This document shows positions 45,920 to 59,263 of a stretch of 64,000 nucleotides of DNA, piece after piece. The stretch lies in NCBI RefSeq assembly GCF_051020955.1, contig NC_135015.1, positions 6,273,616 through 6,337,615 on the forward strand, written 5' to 3'. Position numbers and translations under genes: made by a program. Origin of the DNA: Megalopta genalis (Eukaryota; Arthropoda; Insecta; Hymenoptera; Halictidae). How positions within the stretch are numbered: position 1 is the first letter of the stretch; each line of letters opens with the position of its first letter. The notes beneath the pieces are model-generated. The model saw only the letters and a program-made list of their open reading frames with translations. It was not told where the DNA came from and made no database searches.

Positions 45920-48900
45920 AGAATAAACATCGAGGTAGAAGAAATAAGAATCCTCGTACATGGCCTAGCTAGCAGAAGAAAAGAAGTAACAGAAAAAATG
46001 AGAGTGCAGTTGTAGCACACCTGAAACAATTAAGTTTCTGCGTCAGTCGAGGACTGACAACAGCGGACCCCTTATCTGTGACGACGCATAAAAGAGGGAC
46101 ACGGTGCTCGCTAGACTTGCTCAAGGTAACGTCGTTAAGGATAGGAACTTGTCATTCTTGCAGAACGCGAGCCCGTCTTTTCCGAGGCGAGAGTGTCAGC
46201 TCGTTGCACCTACGGGCAAAAGATAACCAGCCCGTCCTCGAGACATCAAGCCTCCCAGCCCCCCGTTCCACCTTCGTTGTCCCGAGCGACGATATATCTC
46301 CCGGCGTCCCCTTTCGTCGTTCGTCTCGGCTGCCATGCCGCCATCGCCTTCGCCCCGGAGTTCCGATGCTACCGGGAGGGTGCACGATGACACTCGGTTA
46401 CGACATTAGCGACGTTTCCCACACTGTCTATGGGTCTACTTCGTCAATGTCAGCCGGCGCACGACCACCCACGCAACGACTTTCGTCGGGCAACTTTCCG
46501 AGAAATAAACCTCGAAGATTGGAAACCGCCGGTTGGACTATCCTCGACGTCGGGGAAAGGTAAAAACTCTGTCGCGATTTGTCGTCAGCGACACCTGTTT
46601 CGTTATACCGCAAATTTTAGGACTTTAGAACGTTCAGCGTTTCAGACGTCTCTTGAACCGATAAATTGTCTTCTAATTCAACTTGACGTCCACGATGTGA
46701 TTGATCTCCAAGATCAAAATTTCCTTTAGGAAATCAGTCAAACGTTACGATCGAATCATACAACAACGATTATGATTAGTTGAATTCCGATTCAAAGCAG
46801 GGCTTATTTTATCCAGAGACCTTTCGCCATCGTTTATTTCATCTGTAAACAATCCAACCGTACAGGAACTTTGTATTTTTTCATAAATACAAATATTCTC
46901 CTCGAATTTTCGTATGAAAATTTTGTTTAATGCTTCGTTAATGTTAAGATAATTTATAGCTACTTCAATATGAATGGCTGATTCGCATTCGTAATGAAGG
47001 ACATGCACGTTGAAGAAGTGGAGGTTCGCATACAATTGAAAGTTTAGTGTTGAACGGAGACGTTCTCAGACAGACATTCTCCTTACGTCAGACTCTATCT
47101 AATTGTATATTTATTCTAATTATTCTATTTTTGATTATTCTCTGAATTAAGGATAAATGTGTATTTACAACTTCAAATTAATACTGAATACACACTGAAT
47201 AATATATCCAAAAATAAAATTCTCGAGAGTAATTAAAACAGCGAGTCACTTTTCACGATTTCTGTATCGGAAATATGTTCGAACAGGGTAGGACAGTTCA
47301 ATGAAAGTCGGCTTGATTCGTTGTTTCCGGTTTCGTCTGCTCCAACCTATGCCCGTCGACGTCTGAGCGTTTAAAGACCACCATTCAAGGAGTCGAAACG
47401 AAGATCTGTTGAGATTGATCGCACAGATCAGAGGGTTTGCATCAGCCATGCCTTTCGACACGACAAATTAAATCCCTCCCGTCTATCTCGTTCTCTCTGC
47501 CGAGCATAGAGGAATTCGGGGATTTCTAAGGAGTTCCGTCTGGTCCTATGCTCCTTTCTGACTTTCTTAGGGGGAGACGTTTCTCCGCTCCTTGGCTCGA
47601 CAAAGACGATAATCGATACGCTTGTCCGCGATAGGACGATTGCCATTTACAAACTGGGGGCGACAATAAAAATTGTTCATCCTCTGAAGAATGTAACTTC
47701 ATTTAACCCTTTATTAGAGCTGCCTTCGCTTCAGGATCCAGACGTTTTATTCGAATGGTCATTCGAGTACTCGCTTAATGAGGAGATTGTATTCTAAAAG
47801 TGGACATGCTTCTCTATAAGAAAAAGACATGTTGGAACCTGCCTATATTTTCAAACACTAACAGATGCTGTCAAACATGAAGAAGATTATTCCGAAGTCC
47901 TGGATGGGGAAAATCGTAGGTCCAAGTGGCTTCGTAGACTGTGAGAAGAAAATCTGAGCGGCAAGGACTTTGATTTACGTGTACACGCTCGAGGCGACGC
48001 GGTCTGATGTAACAGCACCACTCTGATTCCAATAACCATGAATCTATCAGACGTCAAAACGCAATCTCCACCTGAAAGCGGCCCGCCTTCGGCCGTACAG
48101 CAGCGCGCCCAGGCGACCACAAATCTCGCGGTATCTGCGACCGTATATCTTCTACTTACTGGCGTGCAACACAGATGTAAAAGAGGCTGGCCCCCACCGG
48201 GAGCAACGGAGACGGTCGAGAAACGTAGTCGCCCCTGCGAAACAAGAAGGGAAAAAAGACGGAGGGACACAGAGTCCGCCAGGATTCCGCTCAGTTCGAC
48301 GCCGAGCCGAGGAGAGGACGGCCAGGAGGAAAATCCGGGGAGATTGCACGGAACGCCGGAGAAAGTTGCAAACTCGAAAACTTTCCGAGGCCCTATTATC
48401 TCCGACGAGACCACCGTCCGGCACCAAGGGGGTTGTCCGGTATACCTCGATCTCTAAATACTTCGCCTCTCTGCTCTGGCCCCTCTCGCCCTTTTCGCGG
48501 CTTATTTCGGAAAAATCATGGTAAATGGTGGAACGAAAAAGAATTTTGTTTTTGGATGTATCGTTTGTAATCACGGCGATTTTGAATTCTGCAGAAGATA
48601 CATCATTTTAGGAATGATAGAATGTTAGGTCACTTGTCCAAACGTTATTCGCTGTTTCCAGCTAAAATTATTGTATATATTATATTAATACATTATCAAT
48701 ATATATAATAATTAATATATGTATTAATAATATATAAATTAATATATATATTATATTATATTAATATTAAATTTCCGCACTTCTCAAGAAAAATAGGGCA
48801 AATTTTTAGCATCAGTTAATGCAATGTTAAATGCCATTCAATCTTCCTGGAACAAAGTGCAAGGAAATCTAATCTAAACTCTCCTATAACTACAATTTAG

Positions 48901-49126
48901 TTGAAAAGTTTTTTAACTGTTCCGCTCAATACAAGTATTGGAAATGAGCCTATATAATTTCGTATGGTACAATCACTGCGCCTTTTACATTCGTAATGTC
49001 AGACGTGCGTTTGGGCCCTTTTTTCGTTTCCGTTTGTGTGTACTGCTGCTTTCCTCGCTGCGATGTGTGCAGGTGCGTCTTTTGAGCGCTCGTTCGTTCC
49101 CGATAATTCATAGTTTCACTGCCTTA
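45920..49126. other. Non-coding stretch, no gene recognised
   Basis: CpG-rich at about 45960-46700, 47240-47660 and 47900-48560. AT-rich at 46760-47240 and 48660-48930, including a TATATTAA dyad tract (about 48670-48770). Opposed frames of 139-175 codons at 47887-48574 (47887-48414 minus, 48038-48457 plus, 48152-48574 minus) and the 161-codon frame 46078-46563 are unrecognised. The overlap on both strands argues against genes. Confidence 0.5.
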
Positions 49127-49128
49127 TA

Positions 49129-49318
49129 CAGTAAATTCTCCATAATTGTCGCTCAGATTGTGCACAAAAAATTATTGGAATCTTACGGCTTGTTTTTATA
49201 ATTGTTGACAATCGATAACTATAAAAATCGAGCCGCATGACTCGAATAATCGTATCTCCTCTTTCTAAATTGTCCATCTTTGTGTACAAGCTGAGCATCA
49301 ATTAGGGAGAATTTACTG
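49129..49318. mobile_element. TA-flanked MITE, copy 3 of 3
   Basis: A 190-bp element with ends CAGTAAATTCTCC and GGAGAATTTACTG, perfect over 13 bp, flanked by TA on both sides (49127-49128 and 49319-49320). The termini pair further through CTCAGATTGTGCACAAAA. The interior GATAACTATAAAAATCGAGC resembles copy 2 (GATAACTATGAAAACGAGCC). It is the best-preserved copy at its ends. Confidence 0.85.
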
Positions 49319-49320
49319 TA

Positions 49321-52300
49321 TTCATATATATATATATAAATACATCTAACAAAAACTCACACTGAAACACGATACTTAATTGAGTTAGATTAATTTCTCT
49401 CACGACAAGATTTCCAATAAACGATTAAAGAAGTGCAGAAGCGCAGTTGAATATTGCAAAATATAAATGAACGATAAACTAGACAGGCAATGGTGTCGAG
49501 GGAAAGTTCCTGCTTGACTTCGCGACGTCTGCGGAAGACGGTATCAGCCGTTGGCGAAGAAAATGAGGAATGGTGCCAATGACAGTGCTAACGCTGTACA
49601 AATGAATGCACACCGAGGCTTTGACGCGCGATAATTTATCACCTTATCCTGTCGCACCCTTCCTCGCGTACTTCGGTTAAGAGAAAGCGGGAGAAAAACC
49701 CGGCGGGAAAGGGGGACGTCTGAAATCTGGTGACGGTGATTGGGACAAATATAAATAAGCCAATCGGTCGGCCCCTCGCGCGAATTTCTCCGTCCTTTAC
49801 ATTCGTCTCCGGAGAACGAATATGTAAACGCGGCTTAACGGATCTCGGTAATCCCGCCGGAATAGAAACGAACGTGTGACGACTTGCCGCTGTTAGAACG
49901 GTCGGGTTATCGTGATCATTCTGGATGAAAAATACCACCTGGTTAGTCTCCTCCGCTCCTGCCGTTGAAAACGATGTTAAAACGCTTCTGTTTAAAGCTT
50001 CGATTTCGGCTCGTATGATTTCGTGCCTCTAATTTATTAGTCATTTAAACATGAAATAGCGATTATAGATTGGGCAACTTTTCGTTCAGGAAATAAATTT
50101 AAAGCAACACCATAAACATTTAACCCTTGAGTTGCTGGTGTTTTGGGTTTTAAGAGAATTCAAAGTAGTCAATAAGCAATGGTTATGTCTATATCTTTAA
50201 TTTTATTAATTTTGATGTCGCAGAAAAGATATACATTAGCAGAAAACAGGAAATATTGGAATCATTTCAGCAATTTTAGGTTACTCTTCTTTAATGGAAT
50301 ACACCATCACGGAATTCAGTGGTGGAAGAACGCACAGTATCATAATTTCGGCCGCAAGCCACGGAATCAGTAATTCCGACCGACCAGAATGGTTTTCCAT
50401 CTAGAGCGTGGCAATAAATGACCCCATAGCCGTGACATTGCGGGACACCGTTCCTCCGGCGGCTTCTGGTCGCCACCTTTTCTCTCTTTGGTGCCAAAAG
50501 TTTTTCCAACTTCGTATAATCATTTTTCCTGGAATGTCCCGACGGTGCTCCTCTCCACCCCCAGCCTCCATCCCCTAGCCTAAGCCGTCGCTTCCTCGGC
50601 AGCCCTCCTCCCTCACGACCGCTTATCTCAGAGAAATTCTTTTCGCGGTTTCTTCCAGAGAACACAGCCGGTTGTGCCCCTTCTACTTGCTGGCTCGTTG
50701 GCGCAGAAGAATTTTAATTCTTCCCCCATCCACCGAAAAGGTCCGCACAATTTTCTTTCCCACGAGCATTCGTACATCAAAGGATTTTCGCGTCGCTTTC
50801 GCGGGAAAAATGCTCCGCTTCTCTGTTTCACCGGAGATCGTTGGTTTAATTGCTGATGAAGTTGCGAACTCGTCGAAATCAATGCTCCGTTTCGATCTAA
50901 GAATTCATTGATTTCAACGCGTGTTACAAATATAACAAGCCGGTCTTTCGTAGGAAACAAGAGTACAATATCTTAAAGTCGTGCTGCAAAAATCTCGTGG
51001 TCTAGTTAGCGAAGATAACGAAGTTGCAGGTGATCTAAGTTGAAAATGTTTTCTAAATCTTTCTTTCTCCTGTATAATAACTCAGAATAATTTTACAATA
51101 TATAAACAAATAAAAGCAATAGTACATGCTATTCATGCTATTTATACATTCTCGAAAAGTTTATTCACATACCATTGACAGTTTTCTCAAAAAAATTCGT
51201 AATGATCCCTCAATATGCAAAAACAATCAGTGGTAGACATAGAATACGGTACGAATCATTATGTCTGTCAAGAGACTCAGAAGCCGAGTGTATCTTCGAG
51301 TTTTTAGTCTCCAAGGCGTTAATAATAAATGACTTGTATTCATTCGGTGGCTGCGTATAAAACACATCAAATATGCAGGTGTCTCGTGGAAAAGAAAATC
51401 AACGACGGAGGAGGAAGGGGCGGGAAAGCGCGCGGTGATTAGATAGGGGAAGGTCCAGGACGTTGGGTTTATTAACGATATCGCGAGGCAACGAGGGTGG
51501 AAGAAAGGACTCTCGATAATTTGCTGGCTCATGCACCCTTGAAAGAAAATCCATATTCTGACGTTAACGAGATTTTATAGACCGGCGTTTGCTGTTTGGT
51601 TACCAACGAAGCCGGCGGATACCGCAGAGATTAGAGAGTATAACAGATCGGTTCAATAATCGTTCCTGGTTACTGCCTTCGTTAATTGTTATTGCGTAAA
51701 ACGGCGAGCTCGATTCACCCGGTGGGAAATTATGCCGCGTATCGCTCCGAGGATTCCATAATGTTTGAATTAATTTCGGCTAGAGCTCTCCGCTACGTCG
51801 TCGCTTTCTCCGTTTCCCACCGTGACCATTTTCTATATCAGTCAATCGATCAATCTTTTACTATTAGCTATCTGGATCCTTTTATGCATTAATGCGAACT
51901 TATTAACATTATTAACGAAAGAAAAGAATCAGTGCTTAGCTTCTATGTCTTGCAATTGATGCAGGCGATTTTTATTTTGTATAAAGATCTGCAGTCTTCT
52001 CGTAAGTCTGTGTTAAATTTTCAAATGCATTTAAATGAAAAATGTTGCGTGTACTTACATTTCTAATAGCTATTTCAAATATCTATTATATTTCTATCTC
52101 TATAGAATAGTTGTACTTCTCTCTTCTTTACACGGCTAATATTTTAGTTCAACGAACTAAAACTTGTCTTGTAATTTCTGGATGGATTTCCGAAGACGAT
52201 TTCGATAAAACGAGGTGCATTTAAGCAGGGTGCGCATGCAACAGCTTGTGTCTGAAAAGAAACGACCGAACCTCTAACCGAGACCAGTAACCGCGGGTTC

Positions 52301-53285
52301 TTTCGTCAAAGGACGGGAACGACAGAGGCCCGGCACCTCCTCGCAGCGACAAATATGGAATTTGCATATAAATCGGGTATTTCCATCTGTGGCCCTAGCC
52401 CTGCACCGCCGGTTGGTTCGTTCGTTCGCGTGATACAGAAATGAAGAGATCTCCCATTTCCTCTTACCGAGGCCCGTTCCCCGGCTCCTCTTTCCTCCAC
52501 GCCGCTCCGCTCGGAAATACTAACCTCTAGATATTATTAATAACCCGAGATGAGATCGAACGCATCCCTCTTCGTCGTATTGAGGGGGTGGAAATTGGGA
52601 GGAGCCGAGCGAAATCAATCTGCCATTCGCTCGTCGCTCTAGCTGCCCTTTTTCCAATTCCCTTTTATCGAACCCGCGATTCCTCTTCTTTCTTCGCAGA
52701 ACTGCTGCAAATTTTACATTCGAAATTCGCGTTCTGTCAGCATTCGCCCGCGGTATTACTGCTTTTAACGGGACAGTTCTGTTTCAGGTGAAATTGCAAA
52801 ACCAATGCGAGGATAACAGAAATCGTAAGTTGTTATTATCATCCACATGTAAACATTTTAAGCAGATGAGTTCCTGAGATAACATATATGTTGCGACACG
52901 AAATCATTGTAAACATTGTGCTACGCTACACTGCGATAAGTACGCTTAGGGTTTTCTTTATTTTTCTTTTTTTTAGAGGTCTGCGGTAAATGTTCCTAAT
53001 TGTCTGACAATAACGAGTGAAAAGATTAAAACTTCAAATTAACTTCTTCAAATTATTTTGGACTGGTACTTTAGTTGTAAAGCGTATTGCGCTTCGCCAT
53101 AATTATCGTTCAGCGAGTCTTTATGCAAAATAGAAATTGTATGTTTCAATTGCAAGATACAAGATGTAGGATAGAAATGCATCTCATCTACACATTCCTA
53201 TTGTCAATCAATAATATCTACAGCGTAACAGATGCATCCATAATTTCTATTATTTTGAAGGCATACAGGGTGCGCTGCGTTGATC
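49321..53285. other. Non-coding stretch, no gene recognised
   Basis: CpG-rich at about 49490-50040, 50330-50930, 51360-51850 and 52180-52800. AT-rich at 50090-50260, 51010-51190, 51900-52180 and 52800-53280. The minus frames 50291-50665 and 50628-50960 (about 110-124 codons) are unrecognised and overlap plus frames. Confidence 0.5.
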
Positions 53286-53287
53286 TA

Positions 53288-53872
53288 TTGGGTTCGCAAC
53301 TAAGTAATTGCCGATTTCAGTTATAGATGTCTCTCACTCCCATTTTTATGATATCCGTAAATGTTATTTATAAAATTATTATTATTATTATTATTATGTT
53401 ATTTTTTATTATCCGTGAATGTTAGCAACTGGACAAATTGAATGCAGCGGTCAAGGAAAAGCGACCAGAATTGGTCAATCGTAAAGGTGTCATTTTCCAC
53501 CAGGACAATGCTAGGCCGCACACGTCTTTGTCCACTCGGCAAAAGTTGATGGATATTGGTTGGGAATTGATGTTACACCCACCATATAGCCCTGATCTCG
53601 CGCCATCGGATTACCACTTATTTCGATCCCTGGACAACTCTCTTCGTGGTAAAATTTTTAATGATGATGACGCTGTAAAATCTCACTTAACTCAGCTTTT
53701 GGCCGAGAAGGATCAGACTTTCTACGAGCGTGGAATTTTCAAGTTGTCAGAGAGATGGCAAAAGGTCATCGAACAAAATGGAAAATACATTACAGATCAA
53801 ACTTCATTCCAAGTAAAAACAAAATCTTTTATTTCATCGAACAAATCGGCAATTACTTAGTTGCCAACCCAA
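53288..53872 (+). mobile_element. Internally deleted mariner element (585 bp)
   Basis: The left terminus is TTGGGTTCGCAACTAAGTAA and continues TTGCCGATTT. The right terminus is its inverse with one mismatch in 30 bp (C for G at position 8). TA flanks both sides (53286-53287 and 53873-53874). These ends match the mellifera-type mariner ends as I remember them. Full mariners are about 1.3 kb; here the 5' half of the transposase gene is missing and an ATT microsatellite (about 53377-53397) lies near the break. ATCCGT(A/G)AATGTTA occurs at 53353-53366 and 53411-53424 around it, perhaps marking the deletion or a slippage event. Confidence 0.95.
53426..53860 (+). pseudogene. mariner transposase, C-terminal part only
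   Basis: About 144 codons remain of a protein usually about 345 residues long. The frame contains GVIFHQDNARPHTS and HPPYSPDLAPSDYHLF, the second and third catalytic aspartate regions of mariner transposases. Exactly 34 residues separate the two aspartates (nt 53504 and 53609), the D34D signature. The N-terminal helix-turn-helix domains and the first catalytic aspartate are deleted. A TAG at 53423-53425 interrupts the frame just upstream. The reading frame ends within the right terminal repeat. No ATG start is present, so it cannot make an active transposase, but its termini could be recognised in trans. Confidence 0.95.
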
Positions 53873-55295
53873 TAATTAGCTAGGGTCAAGGTTACGATTA
53901 ATAAATTATAAATTACGGTGGGAGTCAGAAATCAGCTTGATCTCCGCGCATAAATGCCAGATTCCGCAGCTCTCGAGATTCCAGACGGGCAGAGTGGTTT
54001 CAAGATCGTTCAGCTCGAGATCGCGTTACACCGTTTGCCACCCTCGTTGTCGCTCACGGTGAGAAGCTGCAGCTCTTCGTTCGCGCTTTTTTCCTCCTGG
54101 CAGGCGAGTGAAAAGGAACAGAAGAGGGCAGGGGGCAAGGGTGTCAGAGAAAGAAAGAGCCAGGGGAGCAAAGCAGCTTTGTAACCGAAAACCTCCTCGG
54201 GCTCTCTATCATTTTTAATCGGGAGAATAAATCGTTTGATTCAATTATCAGGGGCATCTCTCTCCTGCGCCTCCCTCAAGGACCTCCGACGAGTGGCTCC
54301 AGCGAAAGGGAAAAAACCGTCTCTTTGTCCGGCTTAAGAATCTCGGAGACACTTAAGAGGCTTAGGATCGGTTAAGGTCTGACGTTAAACACACCGACTT
54401 TCCCGGCTCCGTTACTCCTTTCCCCTAAAGGCGAGATTTTCCTGACCGTGGCACCTATTTCGATGCTTCGGTCTCTTCGGTGCACTGTCAACTCTCATGT
54501 GAAGGCCCGTTTCGCTGCGACGCGAGATCAGAGCGCAGAGTAAAAGTGCATTCCACTGTTTTGCGATGGAAGTTGAACGTTGGAATAGCGAGCAGAGCTT
54601 ACTAGATGACTAGTGCTAAACAGAAGTACAAAAAGATATTGTCTTTCTTGCTTCAAGTATTTATTCCTAATCTTTATAAAATTCCCTTTCAAATTTCACT
54701 TTCATTGCGAATGCATAAAGCTTTCCACAATTGCACAAAATTTATAAAAATTTGACGATGTTCCTAGATGAATGGCTCTAAAAATTAAATTGGCAGCTTT
54801 CGTATCCTGCAACTTATTTACGTTCAGTCTTATATCTTCTGCAATTATTCAACTGTTTACACGGAATTTATTGTAAAATGTTCACAAAGAGTGTAGCTTT
54901 CAAGCCTAACTAGTTCAATTCTATTGTAAGAGGACTGTCGCAGTTTACAGCGTATTGTATCGAGACCGAGTTACAAGAAGGTCGATTGCGCAATAAATTG
55001 TTTGAGAAGCGAGGTAACTGTGATTGTTGTTCGAGGCCGCTAACGAAGGATATATTGAAGGATAAAAAGAGAGAGCCACGTGTTGCGAGGTAGCAAGTGT
55101 GCCCGCCGATCCTCGGAGGACCGTCTCGAAGACGGTGCGGGGGTGTTCGGAACGGTCGACCGGAGTCTTTTCCTTATTTTTATCAGGTTTTCCAAGGGGA
55201 TGAATATTTAAGGGAAGCGGACTTAATCTGCGCTCGGGGATTCGCGGCAGACGCGTATCGCAAAACAGCCCCGATCTCCCTCTTTCTCCACCCCT

Positions 55296-55372
55296 ACTCT
55301 CTCGCTCTCTCTTTCTCTTTCTCCCTCTCTCTCTCTCTCTCTCTCTCGCTCGCTCGCTGTCTCTGTCTGTCT
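55296..55372. repeat. (CT)n microsatellite, interrupted
   Basis: CT dinucleotides with CTTT, CTCG and CTGT interruptions inside a longer pyrimidine-rich tract. Confidence 0.9.
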
Positions 55373-56998
55373 CGCCCTCTCCCTTCCCTCCTCTTTTTTC
55401 CCGCTCGTTATTCTCTCGCGGGCATCGGCCAGAAATTGGGGGCCGAGGAGGCGAGACCGGAGGTGGAGAAATAACGAAGAGCATCCTGGAGGATGGAGCA
55501 CGGTCGCGGTGCATGTTTTCCTAAACATTTTATAGCCGTTATCGGCTCTTGACCGAGGAAATTCCGCCGGTAATTCCACCCCCGTCGGCGTTTGATAGCG
55601 TAAACTGATTCCGCGGTGGGGCCTTAAATACGCGGCCGAGTGGTATTTAGAGAAATATCACCGGTGAACAATTAAACCGGAAACATTTTGCTAAACTGAC
55701 TACGGATATAAACTCCGGTCTCTATAGAATTCGAAACGGTCAAATTCGATGCGGGAACTCCGGAATGAGGCGCGGTTAAATTTCAACTGTCGCGTACGAT
55801 GTGCTTTGCATAACACGCTTTATTCTCATCCGCGTACTTCTCCGTGGTTGATGAACGCTAAATAACTTTCTTTGCGGCGTAACCTGCGGGCTAATGCGAT
55901 TACGGTGCGTGGTTTGCTCGGAAAACTGCAGTAAATGAAGATTATCGGTAATAGAACTACGCAATCATGAAATATTTGTAGTATAGGTAATGAACGAAAG
56001 TTTCGCCAATATTAAATACCGCTTTGATATTTTCTGCACTTTTTACACAAGTTGGGTTAAAGCACATATTTCGTTTTCAACACGGATGGCAAATTTCTTA
56101 AATAAATATGATTTTTTCCTTTCACCAGACAAGTCATTTCAACGGCCATTTTAAGTGTGATTACAGTGACGCCATGTAAACAACGTTTCAGTTTCAAATG
56201 AAAAATTTAAATTCATAGTGAGGGTAGTGAAAACGACACAGGAAAACATACAGATAAACTGTAGATTTTAAGTGAAAATCATGGTTGAGTGCATGTAAGA
56301 TGAAAGTCCATTGCAGACAATTATATTAAAAATCAATCTTGTAAGAAATTAAGTATCTGTGATATATAAGTGGGTAGGAAGGTGACGCTGGGTGTTACAT
56401 TTTAATGTGTGAAATCTGATCTAGCGTTTGTATGTAGAGGATATGAGCATTGTTAAAAATGAAATGAAACAGAAGTTGTGAGTCACAGAACAAAGTTTAA
56501 ACTAACATCCAAATTACATTTTGATGGTTCCGATTTTAAATATAAACAGGCTCCGAAGGTTATCAGTCCTATCATAGAAATCTGTCGATAGCAAAGTATT
56601 CCGCCATGTTCCCCGCAAGGGTAGCATAGATTTAATAAATCGCAGACACGAAAGAAGGGAAATTTGACGTGAACGACCCGACGCTGAGCTCTTCGACTTT
56701 CGGACTGGTCTTCGTCAGAGGCGTGGGCACAAAAACATTTCCCACTCACGATAAACGTTTTTCGTTTCGTATTAAAATGTCAGGCTCGTTGATCCATGGG
56801 CAGGTCCGTTTCTGGGCCGGCGCGACGCGGCGGGTAGCTGACGGACCGTCGACCCTCTGACACGGAGACAGGATCCCAGGGCTTTCCCTTGCAAATTCTC
56901 TCTTTACCACTTCTCTGTAGCCCACCGCCGGAGGCCCCGACCACTCTTTCTCTCCCGGGGGTTTGTTTTAGCAAGAACTCGCCCCCGAGTTTTCGGAT

Positions 56999-57022
56999 AT
57001 ATACATATATATATATATATAT
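56999..57022. repeat. (TA)n microsatellite
   Basis: A TATATA run with one C, followed by a purine/pyrimidine-alternating tail (GTACACATGCATATACATAC). Confidence 0.8.
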
Positions 57023-58921
57023 ACGTACACATGCATATACATACATACGTAGACGCACGCACGTCGGTTCCGGGGGATCGGCGAAACCTTCACCGCAACC
57101 GGCGGTTGCTGCACGGCCAAGCATGCCTGCCAACCTTTATTGGTTTTTACCGAGCAACACACAGTCCGATATTTTTTTATTACGACAAAGCACGCGCTTA
57201 ACCCCACCCCCGACCGCGCATTGCCCGGTATTCAACGCGGCAAAAGGTTGCCGGAGGAAGGAGTTAACGTGCCTTCGCACGAGAAATGATAACGGGGGCG
57301 AGCCCAGCGATCTTCTGGAATCTCGGGAACTGAAATTTTCGAGGCCTTTTGATTCTCGCTTATCGCCGTCTATATAGTGGTTTTATTCTTGTGGACGTGT
57401 CGAGAATCTTTGCGCAAATTAGAATCGACTGAGTTTCTTCTTCGATTGTTGAAAATGTTCTAAAATTGTCTTTGATATCATATAATTATAGACAAGACGA
57501 AAAAGGTTTTAGACTTTCATCAAGATTTTCATTTAATTTGTCAGAATTTTAGATACTCCGATTGCATAAAATTCGCAAAGTGCATATTAAGGCCATTTTC
57601 TTGTATATGCTTATTGACTATCACCAAACGTTAGAACATGTACTATGATATTTAACATACAATGTATTACAATATTTCATGAACTAAGATCTGCGTTATA
57701 CACAGAGTAGTCCATAATCTATGAAAAACCCATGCTTTATAATTGAATATACTTCCAATATGTTACTAAGAAAATCCATCTTCCATCATTTGGTAGTTAT
57801 AAAGATATGTTCACGCGCGACTAATTTTATTTCGTTTCTTTCGCAGATTTTAGATTTCAAATGTCCATGGATAAAAATTCTACCGACCAAGCTTGTCCGT
57901 TATATATCGTGTAACAACTTAAGGAAGGGAATATTGTTTCGGGACACCCGTTGTGCATATGATTTTGACTTTTCCAAGCGTTTCCGTTTCCGAGGTTCTG
58001 CGAGGGCCGTTGGAAGTAGCGGGCCAACCTTTAGCCACGCGAATTACGAAATACTTTTACAAATTAAATACGCGTAGGTATATGAGGGTAGGTTTGCCGG
58101 TGTTGGCATCCATCGGACCGCAGTCTCTCGACAAAGTATTCCGAACAAGGGGGCGGAAAGCCCTTTTGGTTCGTCGTCTCGACCGCCGCAATTTTTCAAA
58201 GACGGCTGCGCCGAACCGTCGCTTTCATACATGGAAATTAAATATTAATTCCGTTTATATCCGATTAAATTATTACTTTGTGAAGACTGTCGATAAGCAT
58301 TGTTAGCATTGTCAGTAAGAACTCCCAACCATAACATTCACTTCCAGCGGCTTAGTTTCTGGTTTCAACACAATTTTTTAGACAAATATTCAAATCGATA
58401 TTTATATTCATATCGAATATCTGCAACAAGAGTCTACGACTTTGCTTGTTATATCTTTCGCCATATTTGTGACTGGAATATAGTGCTAAGAAGCAGTAAT
58501 TTTCAGGCACTTTTTCGGAAGTTGTAAAGTTTCTCTCGAATGAAATGGTTACACAGAAAAGTTTCCACTCTTCCGAATTTTCTTTCTGAGAATCCAAGTT
58601 TCGTGCCCACTAACCGTACATCTAACAAGGATTATTCAAGCATCTAATTTCCGAAGTTGACAAGTAGCTTCCTAAGAAAAATATCTTTGAAATCTTGGAA
58701 CATGCTCGTCCTCGAAAAATTCAAATATCTCGTAATTAAGATAATTTCATTAAATCTCCTCCACTTCATAATAAACCTAGTACACTTCAGTTAATCCAAA
58801 TGTAATATGCTCAATGTCTCTTGTTCCATAATACGCGCCCATCCCAATTATGAACACACTTATCATCGCACCATCAACAGTCCTTCAATAATCGCAAACC
58901 CACCACAACGACACATATTAA

Positions 58922-59263
58922 CCCTTTTCAGTGCCGGCCGAAAATATTGTATCCAAGCAGAAGAAACTGAGCCAAGTTGATTAATCTTGAGTAGTTCGAC
59001 AAAAAAGCGATGAAATCTTTGTGAAAAATAATAGTTACAAAATGCATAAAGAATATTAAGGCAATAAACTTTTCTCGAATGTATCCAGCAACAATGTATC
59101 GTTGTTGCAGGGGTTAAAATAAATTCAGTCCTGGCATAGTTAAACAACTCGTAAGAAGCAAGCTAAGGAAGAGACGTTATAATTATATATTAAAAACATT
59201 AAGATAATAAACTTTCCTCGAATATATCCAGCAACAATGTATCGTCGTTCGGCGTCATAACGG
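58922..59263. mobile_element. Possible TTAA-flanked element with duplicated right end
   Basis: TTAA (58918-58921) is followed by CCCTTTTCAGTGCCGGCCG. Two candidate right ends lie before TTAA, at 59114-59117 and 59264-59267. The inverse of the second reads CCGTTATGACGCCGAACG, only loosely matching the left end. A segment containing ATCCAGCAACAATGTATCGT is present twice (about 59045-59140 and 59190-59288), which explains the two right ends. The terminal match is weak, so this may be ordinary sequence. Confidence 0.3.

Larger units (their letters stand above)
53875..58917. other. Non-coding stretch, no gene recognised
   Basis: CpG-rich at about 53930-54560, 54950-55960, 56640-57420 and 57900-58230. 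AT-rich at 54600-54940, 55960-56640, 57400-57880 and 58240-58900. The 189-codon minus frame 54945-55514 and its neighbours are driven by the CT microsatellite. The 162-codon plus frame 56889-57377 crosses a TA repeat. None is recognised. Confidence 0.5.

Noticed and set aside
46078..46563. 161-codon plus-strand frame
   Set aside because: No domain recognised. It overlaps frames on the opposite strand (46152-46385, 46196-46393).
47887..48574. Three mutually overlapping open frames of 139-175 codons on both strands
   Set aside because: Overlap on both strands in a GC-rich block indicates scarcity of stop codons. None resembles a protein family.
50121..50145. TTAACCCTTGAGTTGCTGG resembling a TTAA element end
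   Set aside because: No matching right terminus was seen.
50852..50886. CTGATGA...GAAA arrangement resembling a hammerhead ribozyme core
   Set aside because: The possible stem II (AGTT/AACT) leaves four unpaired bases before GAAA, and the flanking strands do not form canonical stems I and III.
11843..52367. POU octamers ATTTGCAT at 11843, 15873 and 52360
   Set aside because: About two occurrences are expected by chance in 64 kb on both strands, and they are not clustered.
54945..55579. Minus-strand frames of 118-189 codons with long RERERE runs
   Set aside because: They are translations of an interrupted CT microsatellite. The same region is open on the plus strand (55097-55474) as leucine/serine repeats.
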